Notes: generated by a model from the sequence alone, not told the origin. A DNA stretch of 64,000 bases from Acidobacteriota bacterium (GCA_016184105.1 JACPDI010000057.1:1-64000); one strand, 5' to 3'; shown: positions 8,892 to 18,534, counted from the stretch's first letter. Made by a program: numbers and translations.

Positions 8892-10190
8892 TCAGCGCGC
8901 CCCGCCGGCGGCAGCCGCCCCGCTCAAGTGGAAGGCCGTGCGCGCGATCTCGTCCAGGTAGTCGGGGCGGGCCTGCGCGGGACCCGTGAGGCTGTCGTAG
9001 GAGAAGAGCACGAGGCCCGACGCGCCGGCCCTGCGCGCCAGCGCGATGTGCTCGAGGGTCTGCGCCGGGCTCAGGCGCCACGCGCCGATGCCCGCCCAGA
9101 CGCTCCGCGATCCGGCCACCGCGCGCGCCCCCGCGATCTGCTGCGCGAAGGTCGCCGCATCCGTCGTGTAGGCCATCGGGCACACGGCATCGAGGATGCC
9201 GGACTCGAGCCACGTGCGCCAGTCCTGCAGGCGATCACTGTAGGCCTCGGCCACGTCGGGCACCACCGCGGCCGTGACGACGGCCGACGGGCGGGAGCGC
9301 TTGACGGCGCTCCGCAGGCGCATGGCGAGAGAACTCAGGCGCGTCCGCCGGAACTGCGACCATTCGGCGGGCAGCCCGTCCGGGTACGCAAACGGGTCGA
9401 TCTCGGCGCGGCGATCGAGCGCCGCGCGTGCCGCCGGCGCGAGCGACGGCGCGACCTCCTCGCGGAACGCCGCGACCGCGTAGCGGCTGTAGTCGAACTC
9501 GTCGTTCGGATACCGCAGGTAATCCAGGTGCACGCCGTCCACGTCGTAGCGCGCCGCGAGCTCCGCCACGACCGATTCCGTGTAGGTGGCCGCCTCGGGC
9601 ACCATGGGGGACAGGTACAGTCCCTCGACGCGGCCGTTCACCGTCCGCGTCCACCGCGACAGCTTGCCCGAGTACGCCGGACTGTGCCCGTCAATGGCGG
9701 CCAGCTCCTGGACGATCGCCCGCGGCACCATCAACCAGTCCGGGTGCCGGTAAACGACGTGCCCGCGGTCGTCGGGCAGATCCGCCGCGCTGGCGACGAG
9801 GTTGACGTTGACCCAGGCGTGCACGCGCAGGCCGGCGGCGCGCGCGGCGTCGATCACCTTCGCGAGCGGGTCGAATGCCGCGGGTTGCCCCGCCAGGTCG
9901 CTCGCGCGCGGATCGATTGCCGACGAGTAAAACGCCTCGCCGCGGCCGCGCACCTGGACGAACAGCGTGTTGAACCCGCTCGCGCGCGCCGTGCGGACGA
10001 GGCTGGTGATTGAGGAAGCCGAGGTGAGCGACGAGCGAAGCACCCACAGGCCGCGCACTTCGAGAGGCTCGGTGCGCGGGGCGGGGAGATCGTCACCTTT
10101 CAGCGGGATTGCGCAGAGCAGCGCCAGCGCGGCCGCGGCCGCGGGGACTGCGAGGCGCGGCCATCGCAGCCGCGCCATTGAAATCGACAT
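8892..10190 (-). CDS. GHL10 family glycoside hydrolase-like protein (DUF187)
   Basis: A 432-residue exported protein. It has an N-terminal signal sequence (hydrophobic residues 14-30), then the GHL10 (DUF187) TIM-barrel: 'EVRGLWV' (44-50), '[18 protein letters not shown]' (73-90), '[10 protein letters not shown]' (121-130) and the hallmark '[12 protein letters not shown]' (217-228). The family is annotated as glycosidases; a bacterial homologue, YngK, is linked to cell-wall sugar processing, and the E. coli member DigH cleaves denuded glycan strands. This gives a plausible periplasmic role in peptidoglycan breakdown. It is first in the operon with a symporter and a serine hydrolase, and divergent from the TonB-type receptor gene. 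Confidence 0.85.
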   Translation of the reverse strand: MSISMARLRWPRLAVPAAAAALALLCAIPLKGDDLPAPRTEPLEVRGLWVLRSSLTSASSITSLVRTARASGFNTLFVQVRGRGEAFYSSAIDPRASDLAGQPAAFDPLAKVIDAARAAGLRVHAWVNVNLVASAADLPDDRGHVVYRHPDWLMVPRAIVQELAAIDGHSPAYSGKLSRWTRTVNGRVEGLYLSPMVPEAATYTESVVAELAARYDVDGVHLDYLRYPNDEFDYSRYAVAAFREEVAPSLAPAARAALDRRAEIDPFAYPDGLPAEWSQFRRTRLSSLAMRLRSAVKRSRPSAVVTAAVVPDVAEAYSDRLQDWRTWLESGILDAVCPMAYTTDAATFAQQIAGARAVAGSRSVWAGIGAWRLSPAQTLEHIALARRAGASGLVLFSYDSLTGPAQARPDYLDEIARTAFHLSGAAAAGGAR

Positions 10191-10321
10191 AAAGTGGCCA
10201 AAATTAACAGGTTAAGGCTCAGCCTGTCAATCCTCGGCCGGCCGTGAGCGAGTGGTGTCATAGGCCGATTTGCAGTAGGCTGTGGCCGCACGAACAGTTC
10301 ACGGCACAAAGGAGAGTCGGA
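10191..10321. promoter_or_regulatory. Divergent intergenic region between GHL10 gene and receptor gene
   Basis: The 131-bp region must hold promoters for both directions. It contains an AT-richer stretch (AAAATTAACAGG near 10200), a small hairpin ACAGG...CCTGT around 10209-10228, and a strong ribosome-binding site AAAGGAG at 10308-10314, eight bases before the receptor ATG. The sites for RNA polymerase cannot be assigned with confidence. Confidence 0.45.
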
Positions 10322-13300
10322 ATGCGAGTCTGCTTGCGGTTGCTTACGGCGTTGGCGCTGTCGGTAGCCCTGGTCGGCGGCGCGGCGACGCCGGTCGCGG
10401 CGCAGGAAACAACCGGCACGATCACCGGCGTGGTCACCGATGAGACCGGCGCGGTGCTGCCGGGGGTGGCGGTGGTGGTCAAGAACGTCGAGACCGGACG
10501 CACGTGGGATTTGGTCAGCACAGAAACCGGCACCTATGCGGCTCCGCTTCTTCCTGTTGGCACGTACGAAGTCAGCGCGGAGCTGAGCGGCTTCCGCAAG
10601 ACGGTTCGGAGCGGCATCGAGCTTCACGTCAACGACCGCCTCAGAATTGACGTCACGCTGCGGGCCGGAAACGTCGCCGAGACGGTGGAAGTGGTGGCTG
10701 AAACCCCCATCGTCAAGACGGAGAGCTCCGAGGTCAGCACGCTCATCAACAACACCCAGGTCATGCAGATGCCGCTGAACGGTCGGAACCTCGTTCAGCT
10801 CGTGGCGATGCAGCCGGGTGTTTCGACCACCCTGGGCAGCCAGATGTTCGTGGGGCTGGGGAATCTGACGAGCGTGTTCGTGAACGGGAACCGCGCCAGC
10901 CAGAACAACTGGATGATCGACGGGGCCGACAACAACGACGTCGGGTCCAACCTCGCGCTGATCAACTACGTCAGCGTCGACTCGGTGAGCGAGGTGAAGA
11001 TCCTCCGCTCGAACTACAGCGCCGAGTTCGGGCGCAGCGGCGGTGGCCAGGTGAACGTCGTGACGAAGTCGGGCACGAACGAGCTGCATGGCTCGGTGTA
11101 CGAGTTCTACCGCGACGACAAATTTGACGCGATCAATTATTTCAGCACGCTCGATTTCGATCGCGACGGTCAGCGTGATCCGGCGCCCCTGCAGTACCAC
11201 AACTACGGCGGCACGATCGGCGGGCCAGTCATGAAGAACAGGCTGTTCTTCTTCTGGGGCCAGGAGTTCAGGAACATTGAGCAGGTCCGCGGTGGCGGCG
11301 TCGCCAACACCCGCGTCGCGACCGCCCGCCAGCGCAGTGGTGATTTCTCCGAGTTTTCCACGGTCATCGTGGACCCAACCACGGGGCTCCCGTTTCCAAA
11401 CAACCAGATTCCGGCCAGCCGGATCGATCCGTTCGCGAAGGCGTTGCTCGACCGGTTCCCGACTCCGAACGCGGATCCGGCCGTGCTCGGCGGCAATCGC
11501 AATTTCAGCGCCGCGACGCCCCAGGTGCGCGACTTCCGCGAGGAGCTCGTTCGCGTCGATTACCAGTTTTCGCCGAACCACCTCGTGTATGGGCGGTTCA
11601 TCCACGACTCGATCCCGTCCGAAGAACCGTTCGGCGAGATCTTCGGCAGCTTCAACGCGGCCTTTCCCGGCATCGCCAACACCAAGACGAACAACCCCGG
11701 CCGCAGCTTCGTCGGCACGTGGAACTGGATCGTCGGGCCGAACCTCCTGAACGAGGCGTCGTACAACTATAGCCGCGGCGCGATCGTCAGCGAGATCACG
11801 TCGAACCTGTCGAAGCGCGATGTCTCGATCCCGAAGGTGTTCACCGGCGCTCCGGGCGACGCGGTCCTGCCAGGCGTGAGCTTCGGGAGCGGGGGCTATG
11901 GAGGCTGGAACTTCTTCGGCCCATACGACAACACGTACGGCTCGCACCGGATCAAGGACACGCTGACGCTCATGGTCGGCGATCACTCGATCAAGGGCGG
12001 CGTGCTCCTCTCGTGGGAGTTCAAGAACGAGAACGCGGCCAGCGGGACCAACGGGGCCTTCGTGTTTCCGGGCACTTCTTCGGCCGCCTTCCGATCGACC
12101 GGAGACGCCTTTGCGGACTTCCTGCTCGGCCGCGCGTCCTCGTACAGCGAGACGAACATCGATATCGCCTCGCACCTGCGCTTCCAGATGTACGAAGCGT
12201 TCCTCCAGGACGACTGGAAAGTGCGGCCGAATCTGGCGCTCAACCTGGGTGTCCGCTGGTCCGCGATCGTGCAGCCGTATGACACGGAAGACCTGTTGAC
12301 CAACTTCGATCCGGCCGCATTCGACCCGTCGAAGGCATACCAGATCAGCTCCGCCAACGTCCGCGTCCCCGGCACGGGGGACCCGCTGAACGGCATCATT
12401 GTCGCGGGACAGAACTCCCCCTACGGGCGTCGCGTAACGGAGACGCGGTGGTTCAACTTCGGCCCGCGGGCCGGCTTCGCCTGGGATCCGCGCGGTGACG
12501 GCTCGACGGCAATTCGCGGCGGGTACGGCATGTACTTCGACCGGACCCTCGTCGGGATTGCGCTGCAGAATGCCTTCGTCAATCCGCCGTTCGCCTCGAG
12601 CGCGGTGTTCAGCGCGACGGGCGGTTCAGGGCCGACGCTGCAGAGCCCGACGGCTGGCGCGCAGCGGAACAACGAGGTGATCATTCCGAACCTGATCGCG
12701 ATGAGCCCCGACTTCAAGATCCCGACCACGCACCAGTGGAGCATCGGGATGCAGCGCGAGCTGCCGTACAGGTTCAATCTCGACATCGCGTACGTCGGCA
12801 GCGCCGGGCGCAACTTGCTGCGCGCGTACGACGTCAATCAGACGCCTCCGGGGACGACTGGCGCGAGCAACGCTGCGCGGCCGTACCGCGGATGGGGCAA
12901 CATCACGCTGAGGGCGACCGACGCCACCTCCATCTACAATTCGTTGCAGGTGGCGGTGCAGCGGCGCTGGCAGCAGGGGCTCCAGATCAACGTGAACTAC
13001 ACGTTGTCGAAGGCCGAGTCTGACTCGTCATCAGACCGGTCTGACCTCGTGCAGGACATTAGCAACCTGGATGCGGAGCGGGCGGTGACGAATTACGACC
13101 GCACGCATATCTTCGGCGCCAATTACGTGTACGCGTTGCCGTTCTTCAACGATCGCTCCGACCGGGTGAAATACAACCTGCTGGGGGGGTGGGAGATCAG
13201 CGGCGCGACACAGCTGGCGAGCGGCACTCCGTTGACGATCACGACGTCGGCGAATACCTCGAACTCGTTCGGCAACGTCACCCGCCGTCCGGACCTTATC

Positions 13301-13618
13301 GGCGAGCCTGAGGGGCCGAAGACCGTCGAACAGTGGTTCAACACGGCCGCCTTTGCTAACGCGGCGCCGAACACGTTCGGAAACGCGCCGCGCAGCGTCG
13401 TGCGCGGGCCGTGGAGGCACTGGACGGACCTCGCGCTCTTCAAGAACTTCGTCGTCACCGACCGTGTGAGGATGCAGTTCAGGCTCGAGGCGTTCAACGT
13501 GTTCAACGAAACCAACTTCACCGGCGTGGGGACGGTTCTCGGGACACCTACGTTCGGGCGGCTGACGTCGGCGGGCGATCCCCGCATGATTCAGATGGGC
13601 GTCAAGCTGACGTTCTAG
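10322..13618 (+). CDS. TonB-dependent receptor with carboxypeptidase-regulatory-like domain (Oar-like)
   Basis: A 1098-residue outer-membrane protein. The ATG at 10322 follows AAAGGAG at proper spacing and gives a signal peptide ending near VAA-QE (residues 25-29). A carboxypeptidase-regulatory-like beta-sandwich comes next (about 30-110, 'TGTITGVVTDETGAVLPGV'). After it lie a plug domain with 'QMPLNGRNLVQLVAMQPGV' and 'FVNGNRASQNNWMIDGADNND', and a large beta-barrel ending in Phe as outer-membrane proteins do. This architecture is greatly expanded in Acidobacteria and Myxococcus (Oar). The substrate is unknown. Its position between the GHL10 operon and the sugar kinase/nagB genes suggests uptake of an oligosaccharide or muropeptide. 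Confidence 0.92.
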   Translation: MRVCLRLLTALALSVALVGGAATPVAAQETTGTITGVVTDETGAVLPGVAVVVKNVETGRTWDLVSTETGTYAAPLLPVGTYEVSAELSGFRKTVRSGIELHVNDRLRIDVTLRAGNVAETVEVVAETPIVKTESSEVSTLINNTQVMQMPLNGRNLVQLVAMQPGVSTTLGSQMFVGLGNLTSVFVNGNRASQNNWMIDGADNNDVGSNLALINYVSVDSVSEVKILRSNYSAEFGRSGGGQVNVVTKSGTNELHGSVYEFYRDDKFDAINYFSTLDFDRDGQRDPAPLQYHNYGGTIGGPVMKNRLFFFWGQEFRNIEQVRGGGVANTRVATARQRSGDFSEFSTVIVDPTTGLPFPNNQIPASRIDPFAKALLDRFPTPNADPAVLGGNRNFSAATPQVRDFREELVRVDYQFSPNHLVYGRFIHDSIPSEEPFGEIFGSFNAAFPGIANTKTNNPGRSFVGTWNWIVGPNLLNEASYNYSRGAIVSEITSNLSKRDVSIPKVFTGAPGDAVLPGVSFGSGGYGGWNFFGPYDNTYGSHRIKDTLTLMVGDHSIKGGVLLSWEFKNENAASGTNGAFVFPGTSSAAFRSTGDAFADFLLGRASSYSETNIDIASHLRFQMYEAFLQDDWKVRPNLALNLGVRWSAIVQPYDTEDLLTNFDPAAFDPSKAYQISSANVRVPGTGDPLNGIIVAGQNSPYGRRVTETRWFNFGPRAGFAWDPRGDGSTAIRGGYGMYFDRTLVGIALQNAFVNPPFASSAVFSATGGSGPTLQSPTAGAQRNNEVIIPNLIAMSPDFKIPTTHQWSIGMQRELPYRFNLDIAYVGSAGRNLLRAYDVNQTPPGTTGASNAARPYRGWGNITLRATDATSIYNSLQVAVQRRWQQGLQINVNYTLSKAESDSSSDRSDLVQDISNLDAERAVTNYDRTHIFGANYVYALPFFNDRSDRVKYNLLGGWEISGATQLASGTPLTITTSANTSNSFGNVTRRPDLIGEPEGPKTVEQWFNTAAFANAAPNTFGNAPRSVVRGPWRHWTDLALFKNFVVTDRVRMQFRLEAFNVFNETNFTGVGTVLGTPTFGRLTSAGDPRMIQMGVKLTF

Positions 13619-13699
13619 ACAGGCTTCAGGCGTCAGGCTTCGGGAGATTCTTCCCGAACCCTGGCGCCTGCCTTCTGTCTTCTGACTCCTGACCTTGCC
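13619..13699. repeat. Heptamer repeats folding into a long hairpin after the receptor gene
   Basis: The spacer is built from 7-base units: CAGGCTT, CAGGCGT, CAGGCTT on the left, and CCTTCTG, TCTTCTG, ACTCCTG on the right. Arms 13627-13645 and 13652-13670 pair with only two mismatches in 19 positions around a six-base loop. It is a likely transcription terminator or mRNA 3' end for the receptor gene, built from the repeat family. Confidence 0.75.
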
Positions 13700-14647
13700 A
13701 TGCACGTCATCGGCATAGACGCTGGCGGCACGAAGACCGTGTGCCAGCTCGCGGACGACCACGGGCGCCTCGTCACCGAAACGCGGGGGCCGGGCGCCAA
13801 CCTCCAGGCGGCCGGCGAGCTCCAGGTCGAAAAGGTCCTTCACGAGGTCATGGAGCGCGCGCTCGAGACGGTCGCGCGCCGCGCCATGCCGGCGGCGATC
13901 TGCCTCGGCATGGCGGGCGTCGATCGCGAGGACGATTCGCGCGTGGTCTGGAGCATCATGCGGCGGATCGGCTACAAGGCGCGGCTCGTCGTCGTCAACG
14001 ACGCGTTGATTGCGCTGCAGGCCGGCACCGGCGAGGGCCCCGGCATCGTCGTGATTTCCGGGACGGGATCGATCGCGTACGGCCGCAACGTCGAAGGGCA
14101 GGCGGCGCGCGCCGGCGGCTGGGGCTACGTCCTCGGCGACGAGGGCAGCGGATACTGGATCGGCCGCGCGGCGATTCGTGCCGTGCTCCGCGAGCAGGAT
14201 CGACGCGGAGCCCATACGCTGCTCACCGACCTGCTGCTCAAGCACTTCGAGGTCAGGCGGCCGCAGGACCTGCTGCACGCCGTCTACTACCGCGGCGTGA
14301 AGCCGCCCGAGATCGCGGCGCTCGCGCCCTACGTCCAGCACGCGTTCGAGCGGGGCGACGAGGTGGCGGCCGGGATCATGGACGGCACGGCGCGCGAGCT
14401 CGCCGGCTACGTGATCTCGGTGGCACGGCGGCTCCACATGGTGGACGAGGCGTTCACGCTCCTGTTGTCGGGCGGCATCTTCCGCGGGCTGCACTGGCTC
14501 GTGAGCGAACTGCCGGCGCGCGTTCGCGACGACGCGCCGAACGTCACCGCGCGTCAGCTCGATCGCGAGCCTGCCGAAGGGGCGGTCCGGCTCGCGCTGG
14601 CCGAGGCGAAGGGGGGCGCGAGGATTCCCGCCTACATTCATGACTAG
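13700..14647 (+). CDS. BadF/BadG/BcrA/BcrD-type sugar kinase (N-acetylglucosamine or MurNAc kinase)
   Basis: A 315-residue ASKHA-fold protein. The N-terminal 'IGIDAGGTKTVCQLAD' is the phosphate-1 loop; 'GMAGVDREDD', 'VVNDALIALQAG' and 'GIVVISGTGSIAYGRN' (phosphate-2) follow, with 'LLLSGGIFRG' near the C-terminus as the adenosine motif. The family includes mammalian NAGK and Clostridium MurK, which phosphorylate GlcNAc and/or MurNAc at O6. Immediate linkage to nagB and murQ, which consume GlcN-6-P and MurNAc-6-P, makes an amino-sugar kinase the best reading. The exact sugar specificity cannot be told. It is co-directional with nagB across a 60-bp heptamer-repeat spacer. Confidence 0.85.
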   Translation: MHVIGIDAGGTKTVCQLADDHGRLVTETRGPGANLQAAGELQVEKVLHEVMERALETVARRAMPAAICLGMAGVDREDDSRVVWSIMRRIGYKARLVVVNDALIALQAGTGEGPGIVVISGTGSIAYGRNVEGQAARAGGWGYVLGDEGSGYWIGRAAIRAVLREQDRRGAHTLLTDLLLKHFEVRRPQDLLHAVYYRGVKPPEIAALAPYVQHAFERGDEVAAGIMDGTARELAGYVISVARRLHMVDEAFTLLLSGGIFRGLHWLVSELPARVRDDAPNVTARQLDREPAEGAVRLALAEAKGGARIPAYIHD

Positions 14648-14673
14648 AGGTCAGAGGTCAGAGGTGAGAGGCC
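14646..14673. repeat. Four tandem heptamers AGAGGTC-type
   Basis: AGAGGTC, AGAGGTC, AGAGGTG and AGAGGCC lie head to tail in the kinase-nagB spacer, beginning inside the kinase stop codon. They belong to the same 7-base-period family as the other spacers here. Confidence 0.85.
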
Positions 14674-14707
14674 AGGTTTCAGGGATCGGGACGATCGTGG
14701 CCGCTGC

Positions 14708-15442
14708 ATGAAGATCTCCGTCTATCCCTCCGAGAGAGCCGCGGCGGCGGCCGTCGCGCGGCAGATCGCGTCGCGGATTGCCGGGAAGCCCGATGCGACG
14801 CTCGGGCTCCCGACCGGGCGCACCCCGGTTCCCCTCTATCGGCAGCTGGTCGCGCTCTTCAAGGCCGGCGAAGTCGATTTCGCCCGCGTCACCACCTTCA
14901 ATCTCGACGAGTTCTACGGCATCGCCGGCGACCATCCCGGCTCGTACCGGCAGTTCATGCGCGAGCACCTGTTCGGGCACATCAACGTGCCGCCGGACCG
15001 CATGAACTTCCTCGATGGGCTCGCGGACAACGCCGAAGCGGAGTGCGCTCGGTACGAGCGCGCGATCGCCGCATCCGGCGGCATCGATCTGGTGCTGCTC
15101 GGGATCGGGACCAATGGCCACGTGGGGTTCAACGAGCCGGCGCGGGAGCTGCACGCGCGGACGCACCGCGTGGCGCTGCACCAGTCCACGCGTCGCGCGA
15201 ACGCAACGCTGTTCGGGCACGACGTGGAGGCCGTGCCACGCTCCGCGCTGTCGATGGGGATGGCGACGATCCTGAACGCGCGGGACCTCACGCTCCTCGC
15301 GATGGGCAAGAGCAAGGCGGGGTGCATCGAACGGGTGGTGAACGGGCCGATCACGACGCGGGTGCCCGCGTCATTCCTGCAGCTTCACCCGCGCGTGGAG
15401 CTGGTCCTGGACGAAGGGGCGGCGTCCAGGTTGAGCAGCTGA
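14708..15442 (+). CDS. nagB: Glucosamine-6-phosphate deaminase
   Basis: A 244-residue NagB enzyme, the usual bacterial length. It converts GlcN-6-P to Fru-6-P and ammonia in the cytosol. Motifs seen: 'LGLPTGRTP' (phosphate binding), 'TFNLDEFYG' with the catalytic Asp, and 'LGIGTNGHVGFNEP' carrying the His-Glu part of the catalytic triad. The Asn in TNGH replaces the E. coli Asp but is common in Gram-positive NagB, for example in Bacillus. No C-terminal allosteric extension is seen. The last 58 bases overlap the convergent murQ gene. No nagA deacetylase is visible in the window, so the deacetylation step must come from elsewhere. Confidence 0.95.
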   Translation: MKISVYPSERAAAAAVARQIASRIAGKPDATLGLPTGRTPVPLYRQLVALFKAGEVDFARVTTFNLDEFYGIAGDHPGSYRQFMREHLFGHINVPPDRMNFLDGLADNAEAECARYERAIAASGGIDLVLLGIGTNGHVGFNEPARELHARTHRVALHQSTRRANATLFGHDVEAVPRSALSMGMATILNARDLTLLAMGKSKAGCIERVVNGPITTRVPASFLQLHPRVELVLDEGAASRLSS

Positions 15443-16365
15443 CGCAGCCGCGGCTCGATGTCCTCGCCGATCGCGTCGCGGATCGACTGGTCCGCCTTGC
15501 GCAGCCGCTTCAGGGCTTCGCTGTACGACACGGCGCCCTTCTGCATGACAATCGCGACCTTGACGTTCCAGCGCGAGCGGCGCAGCAGCCTGTCGGCTTC
15601 GTCGTACTCGAGCCCGGTGACGATCATGATGATGCGCCGCGCGCGGTCCTTCAGCTTCTCGGACCCGGTGCGCACGTCCACCATCAGGTTGCCATAGGTC
15701 TTGCCCACCTTCACCATCGAGATGGTGGTCAGCATGTTGAGGACCATCTTCGTGGCGGTGCCCGCCTTGAGGCGGGTCGAGCCGGCGATGATCTCGGGGC
15801 CGACCGCCGGGGCGATCAGCAGGTCGACGAAGGTCTTCAGCTCGGAACCCGGCCAGCAGGTGACGAAGATGATCTTCGCGCCCGCCTTGCGCGCGCGCGT
15901 GAGCGCGCCGCGCACGAAGGGGGTCACGCCGCTCGCCGACACGCCGATGACCACGTCCTTCTTGCCCATGCGCAGCCGCGCGATCGCACGCGACCCTTCC
16001 TCGTAGTTGTCCTCGACGCCTTCCTTGGCCTGGAACACCGCCGGCTGCCCGCCGGCCATGATGGCCTGGACCAGATCGGCCGACGTCCCGAAGGTGGGAG
16101 GCATCTCCGCCGCCTCGACGACGCCGAGGCGCCCCGACGTGCCGGCGCCGACAAACACGAGGCGCCCACCCTTGCGCAGCGCCTTGGTGATGATCTCGAT
16201 CCCGTGGGCGATCGCCTCTTTTTCCTTCTGCACGGCCGCCACGACCCGGCGGTCCTCGTTGACGACGAGGTCGATGATGTCAGGGACGGGTGTCTTGTCG
16301 AGCGCGAGGGTGTTCGGGTTGATCGCTTCGGTTGGCAGGTACTGCCACTTCGATTGGCTGGGCAT
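15385..16365 (-). CDS. murQ: N-acetylmuramic acid 6-phosphate etherase
   Basis: A 326-residue SIS-domain enzyme that cleaves the D-lactyl ether of MurNAc-6-P to give GlcNAc-6-P in cell-wall recycling. The signature 'GGRLVFVGAGTSGRLGVVEAAEMPPTFG' includes the catalytic Glu84, and 'AKEGVEDNYEEG' holds the second Glu at 115; both match the E. coli residues. The ATG at 16365 gives the usual N-terminus (TEAINPNTLALD follows). The longer reading to 16398 adds eleven atypical residues. The last 17 or so residues are encoded in the overlap with nagB. It is divergent from xerD, with an 84-bp spacer. Confidence 0.95.
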   Translation of the reverse strand: MPSQSKWQYLPTEAINPNTLALDKTPVPDIIDLVVNEDRRVVAAVQKEKEAIAHGIEIITKALRKGGRLVFVGAGTSGRLGVVEAAEMPPTFGTSADLVQAIMAGGQPAVFQAKEGVEDNYEEGSRAIARLRMGKKDVVIGVSASGVTPFVRGALTRARKAGAKIIFVTCWPGSELKTFVDLLIAPAVGPEIIAGSTRLKAGTATKMVLNMLTTISMVKVGKTYGNLMVDVRTGSEKLKDRARRIIMIVTGLEYDEADRLLRRSRWNVKVAIVMQKGAVSYSEALKRLRKADQSIRDAIGEDIEPRLRQLLNLDAAPSSRTSSTRG

Positions 16366-16449
16366 CGGGGCTAACGAAACGGAACAGGCGGAGTACACTA
16401 CTCCTCGGGGCGGGGGGTGTCAATGCGCGCGCGTGGAGCACAGCCGCCA
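16366..16449. promoter_or_regulatory. Divergent murQ-xerD spacer
   Basis: A TACACT hexamer at 16393-16398 resembles a -10 element for xerD. Read on the other strand the same area (AGTGTA) is partly symmetrical. A G-run before the xerD start is the only ribosome-binding-like feature. No operator is recognisable. Confidence 0.35.
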
Positions 16450-17334
16450 ATGTCCGATCCGATCGACGCGTATCTCGACCACCTGCGCGTGTCGCGGCGG
16501 CTCGCCGGGAACACGCTGGAGAGCTACGCGCGCGACCTGGCGATGCTGGCCCGCTTCGCGCACGAGACCGGGCGCGCGCCCGCCTCGCTCGGACGGCAGG
16601 ATCTCGAGGCGTTCGTCCGCGGCCTGCTGACCGGCGGCCTGGCGCCGCGATCGGTGGCGCGTGCCGTGGCGTGCGTGCGGGGGTTCTACAAGTTCCTCGT
16701 CCTCGACCGGCTGATCGCCGTGGATCCGGCCGCCGACCTCACGGGACCCCGCGCGTGGGCCGCGCTCCCGCGGTACCTCACTGCCGAGGAAGTGGACCGC
16801 CTGATCGCGCAGCCGGACGTGGCCGAGCCGCGGGGATTGCGCGACCGCGCGCTGATCGAAGTGCTGTACGCGACCGGGCTGCGCGTGTCCGAGCTCGTCG
16901 CGCTGCGCGTGCCGGATCTCCATCTCGACGCCGGGTACCTCACCTGCACGGGCAAAGGCAGCAAGCAGCGCGTCGTCCCGCTGGGAGACGAGGCGGTATC
17001 ATGGGTGAGGCGCTATGTCGCTGAAGGGCGGCCGGTGCTGCTCCGGCAGAAGCCCGCCCCCTGGCTGTTCGCCAACGCGCGCGGCGGTCGGCTCACGCGC
17101 GTCGGGTTCTGGAAGATCCTCAAGGCCTACGGCCGCGGCGCGGGCGTCAGCCGCGACCTGAGCCCGCACGTGCTGCGGCATTCCTTTGCGACGCACCTGC
17201 TCGCGCGCGGCGCCGACCTGCGCGCGATTCAGATGATGCTGGGCCACGCCGATCTGTCCACGACGCAGATCTACACGCACGTCCTCGAAGAGCGGCTGCG
17301 GGCCGTCTACGAAAAGTTTCACCCGCGCGCCTGA
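16450..17334 (+). CDS. xerD: Tyrosine recombinase XerC/XerD family
   Basis: A 294-residue Xer recombinase, the usual length. The N-terminal core-binding SAM-like domain (1-95) begins '[26 protein letters not shown]'. The catalytic domain has all six active-site residues: R145 (ATGLRVSE), K169 (GKGSKQR), H240 and R243 ([14 protein letters not shown]), H266 ([12 protein letters not shown]) and the nucleophile Y275. It cuts and rejoins DNA at dif to resolve chromosome dimers. XerD is favoured over XerC by overall pattern, but the two are hard to separate by eye. An upstream start at 16417 is possible. A candidate dif site lies about 5.5 kb away at 22802-22829. Confidence 0.9.
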   Translation: MSDPIDAYLDHLRVSRRLAGNTLESYARDLAMLARFAHETGRAPASLGRQDLEAFVRGLLTGGLAPRSVARAVACVRGFYKFLVLDRLIAVDPAADLTGPRAWAALPRYLTAEEVDRLIAQPDVAEPRGLRDRALIEVLYATGLRVSELVALRVPDLHLDAGYLTCTGKGSKQRVVPLGDEAVSWVRRYVAEGRPVLLRQKPAPWLFANARGGRLTRVGFWKILKAYGRGAGVSRDLSPHVLRHSFATHLLARGADLRAIQMMLGHADLSTTQIYTHVLEERLRAVYEKFHPRA

Positions 17335-17377
17335 ATTTGCTACAGTGAACTGTTTGTTTTCATCCACAAGGAGCGCT

Positions 17378-18529
17378 ATGGGCCGTACGGGCCGTCACCT
17401 GTTCACCTCCGAGTCGGTCACCGAGGGACACCCCGACAAGATCGCCGACCAGATTTCCGACAGCATCCTCGACGCGATTCTCGCGCAGGACCCGGTCGGC
17501 CGCGTGGCGTGCGAGACCCTGGTGACCACCGGCCTGGCCATCATCGCCGGCGAGATCACCACCAGCTGCTACGTCGATTTTCCGGAGATCGTGCGGGACA
17601 CGATCCGGGATGTCGGTTACACCCGCGCGAAGTACGGGTTCGATTACGAGACCTGCGCCGTGCTCTCGTCCATCCACGCCCAGTCGCCCGACATCGCGAT
17701 GGGCGTCGATACGGGGGGCGCCGGCGACCAGGGACTCATGTTCGGGTACGCGTGCACCGAGACCGAGGAGCTCATGCCGCTGCCGATCATGCTCGCCCAC
17801 AAGCTGTGCCGCGGCCTGTCCGAGTCGCGCCGCAAGGGAGAGCTCGAGTACCTGCGCCCCGACGGCAAGTCGCAGGTGACGATTGAGTACAACGGCGACA
17901 AGCCGGTTCGGGTCGACGCGGTGGTCGTCTCGACGCAGCACAGCCCCGCCGTGTCGAACGAGACGCTGCGCGAGGACATCATCGAGAAGATCGTGCACAA
18001 GGTCGTGCCCGCGTCGATGATGGACAAGAACACGAAGTTCTACATCAACCCGACCGGCCGCTTCGTGATCGGCGGCCCGCAGGGAGACGCCGGCGTGACC
18101 GGGCGCAAGATCATCGTGGACACCTACGGCGGGGCCGCGCCGCACGGCGGGGGAGCGTTCTCGGGCAAGGACCCCACGAAGGTGGACCGGTCGGCGTGCT
18201 ACATGGCGCGGTATGTCGCGAAAAACATCGTCGCGGCCGGGCTCGCCGAGCGGGCGACCGTGCAGCTGGCGTACGCGATCGGCGTGGCTGACCCGGTCTC
18301 CGTCCTGGTGGACACCCACGGCACCGGCCGCGCGAACGATCTGAAGATCGGCGAGATCGTGCGCGCGCATTTCAAGCTGACGCCGCGCGGGATCATGGAG
18401 ACGCTCAACCTTCGCCGCCCGATCTACAAGAAGACGGCGGCCTTCGGGCACTTCGGCCGTCAGGAGCCGGAGTTCACCTGGGAGCGCACCGACAAGGCGA
18501 ACGCGCTGCGCGCAGACGCCGGGCTGTAG
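17378..18529 (+). CDS. metK: S-adenosylmethionine synthetase
   Basis: A 383-residue enzyme making SAM from methionine and ATP. The ATG at 17378 is preceded by AAGGAG (17368-17373) at ideal spacing and begins '[31 protein letters not shown]', the canonical N-terminus. Other signatures are '[12 protein letters not shown]', the methionine/ATP loop, '[24 protein letters not shown]', and '[18 protein letters not shown]', the phosphate-binding P-loop-like segment. No SAM riboswitch fits in the 43-bp spacer. A PHP-type hydrolase gene starts five bases after the stop and is probably co-transcribed. Confidence 0.98.
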   Translation: MGRTGRHLFTSESVTEGHPDKIADQISDSILDAILAQDPVGRVACETLVTTGLAIIAGEITTSCYVDFPEIVRDTIRDVGYTRAKYGFDYETCAVLSSIHAQSPDIAMGVDTGGAGDQGLMFGYACTETEELMPLPIMLAHKLCRGLSESRRKGELEYLRPDGKSQVTIEYNGDKPVRVDAVVVSTQHSPAVSNETLREDIIEKIVHKVVPASMMDKNTKFYINPTGRFVIGGPQGDAGVTGRKIIVDTYGGAAPHGGGAFSGKDPTKVDRSACYMARYVAKNIVAAGLAERATVQLAYAIGVADPVSVLVDTHGTGRANDLKIGEIVRAHFKLTPRGIMETLNLRRPIYKKTAAFGHFGRQEPEFTWERTDKANALRADAGL

Positions 18530-18534
18530 GAGCC

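Noticed and set aside
15115-15130. Asp to Asn change in the NagB active-site loop (TNGH)
   Set aside because: The same Asn occurs in active NagB enzymes such as the Bacillus one, so it does not suggest an inactive protein.
17335-17377. Possible SAM riboswitch before metK
   Set aside because: The spacer is only 43 bases, too short for any known SAM riboswitch, and shows just a ribosome-binding site.
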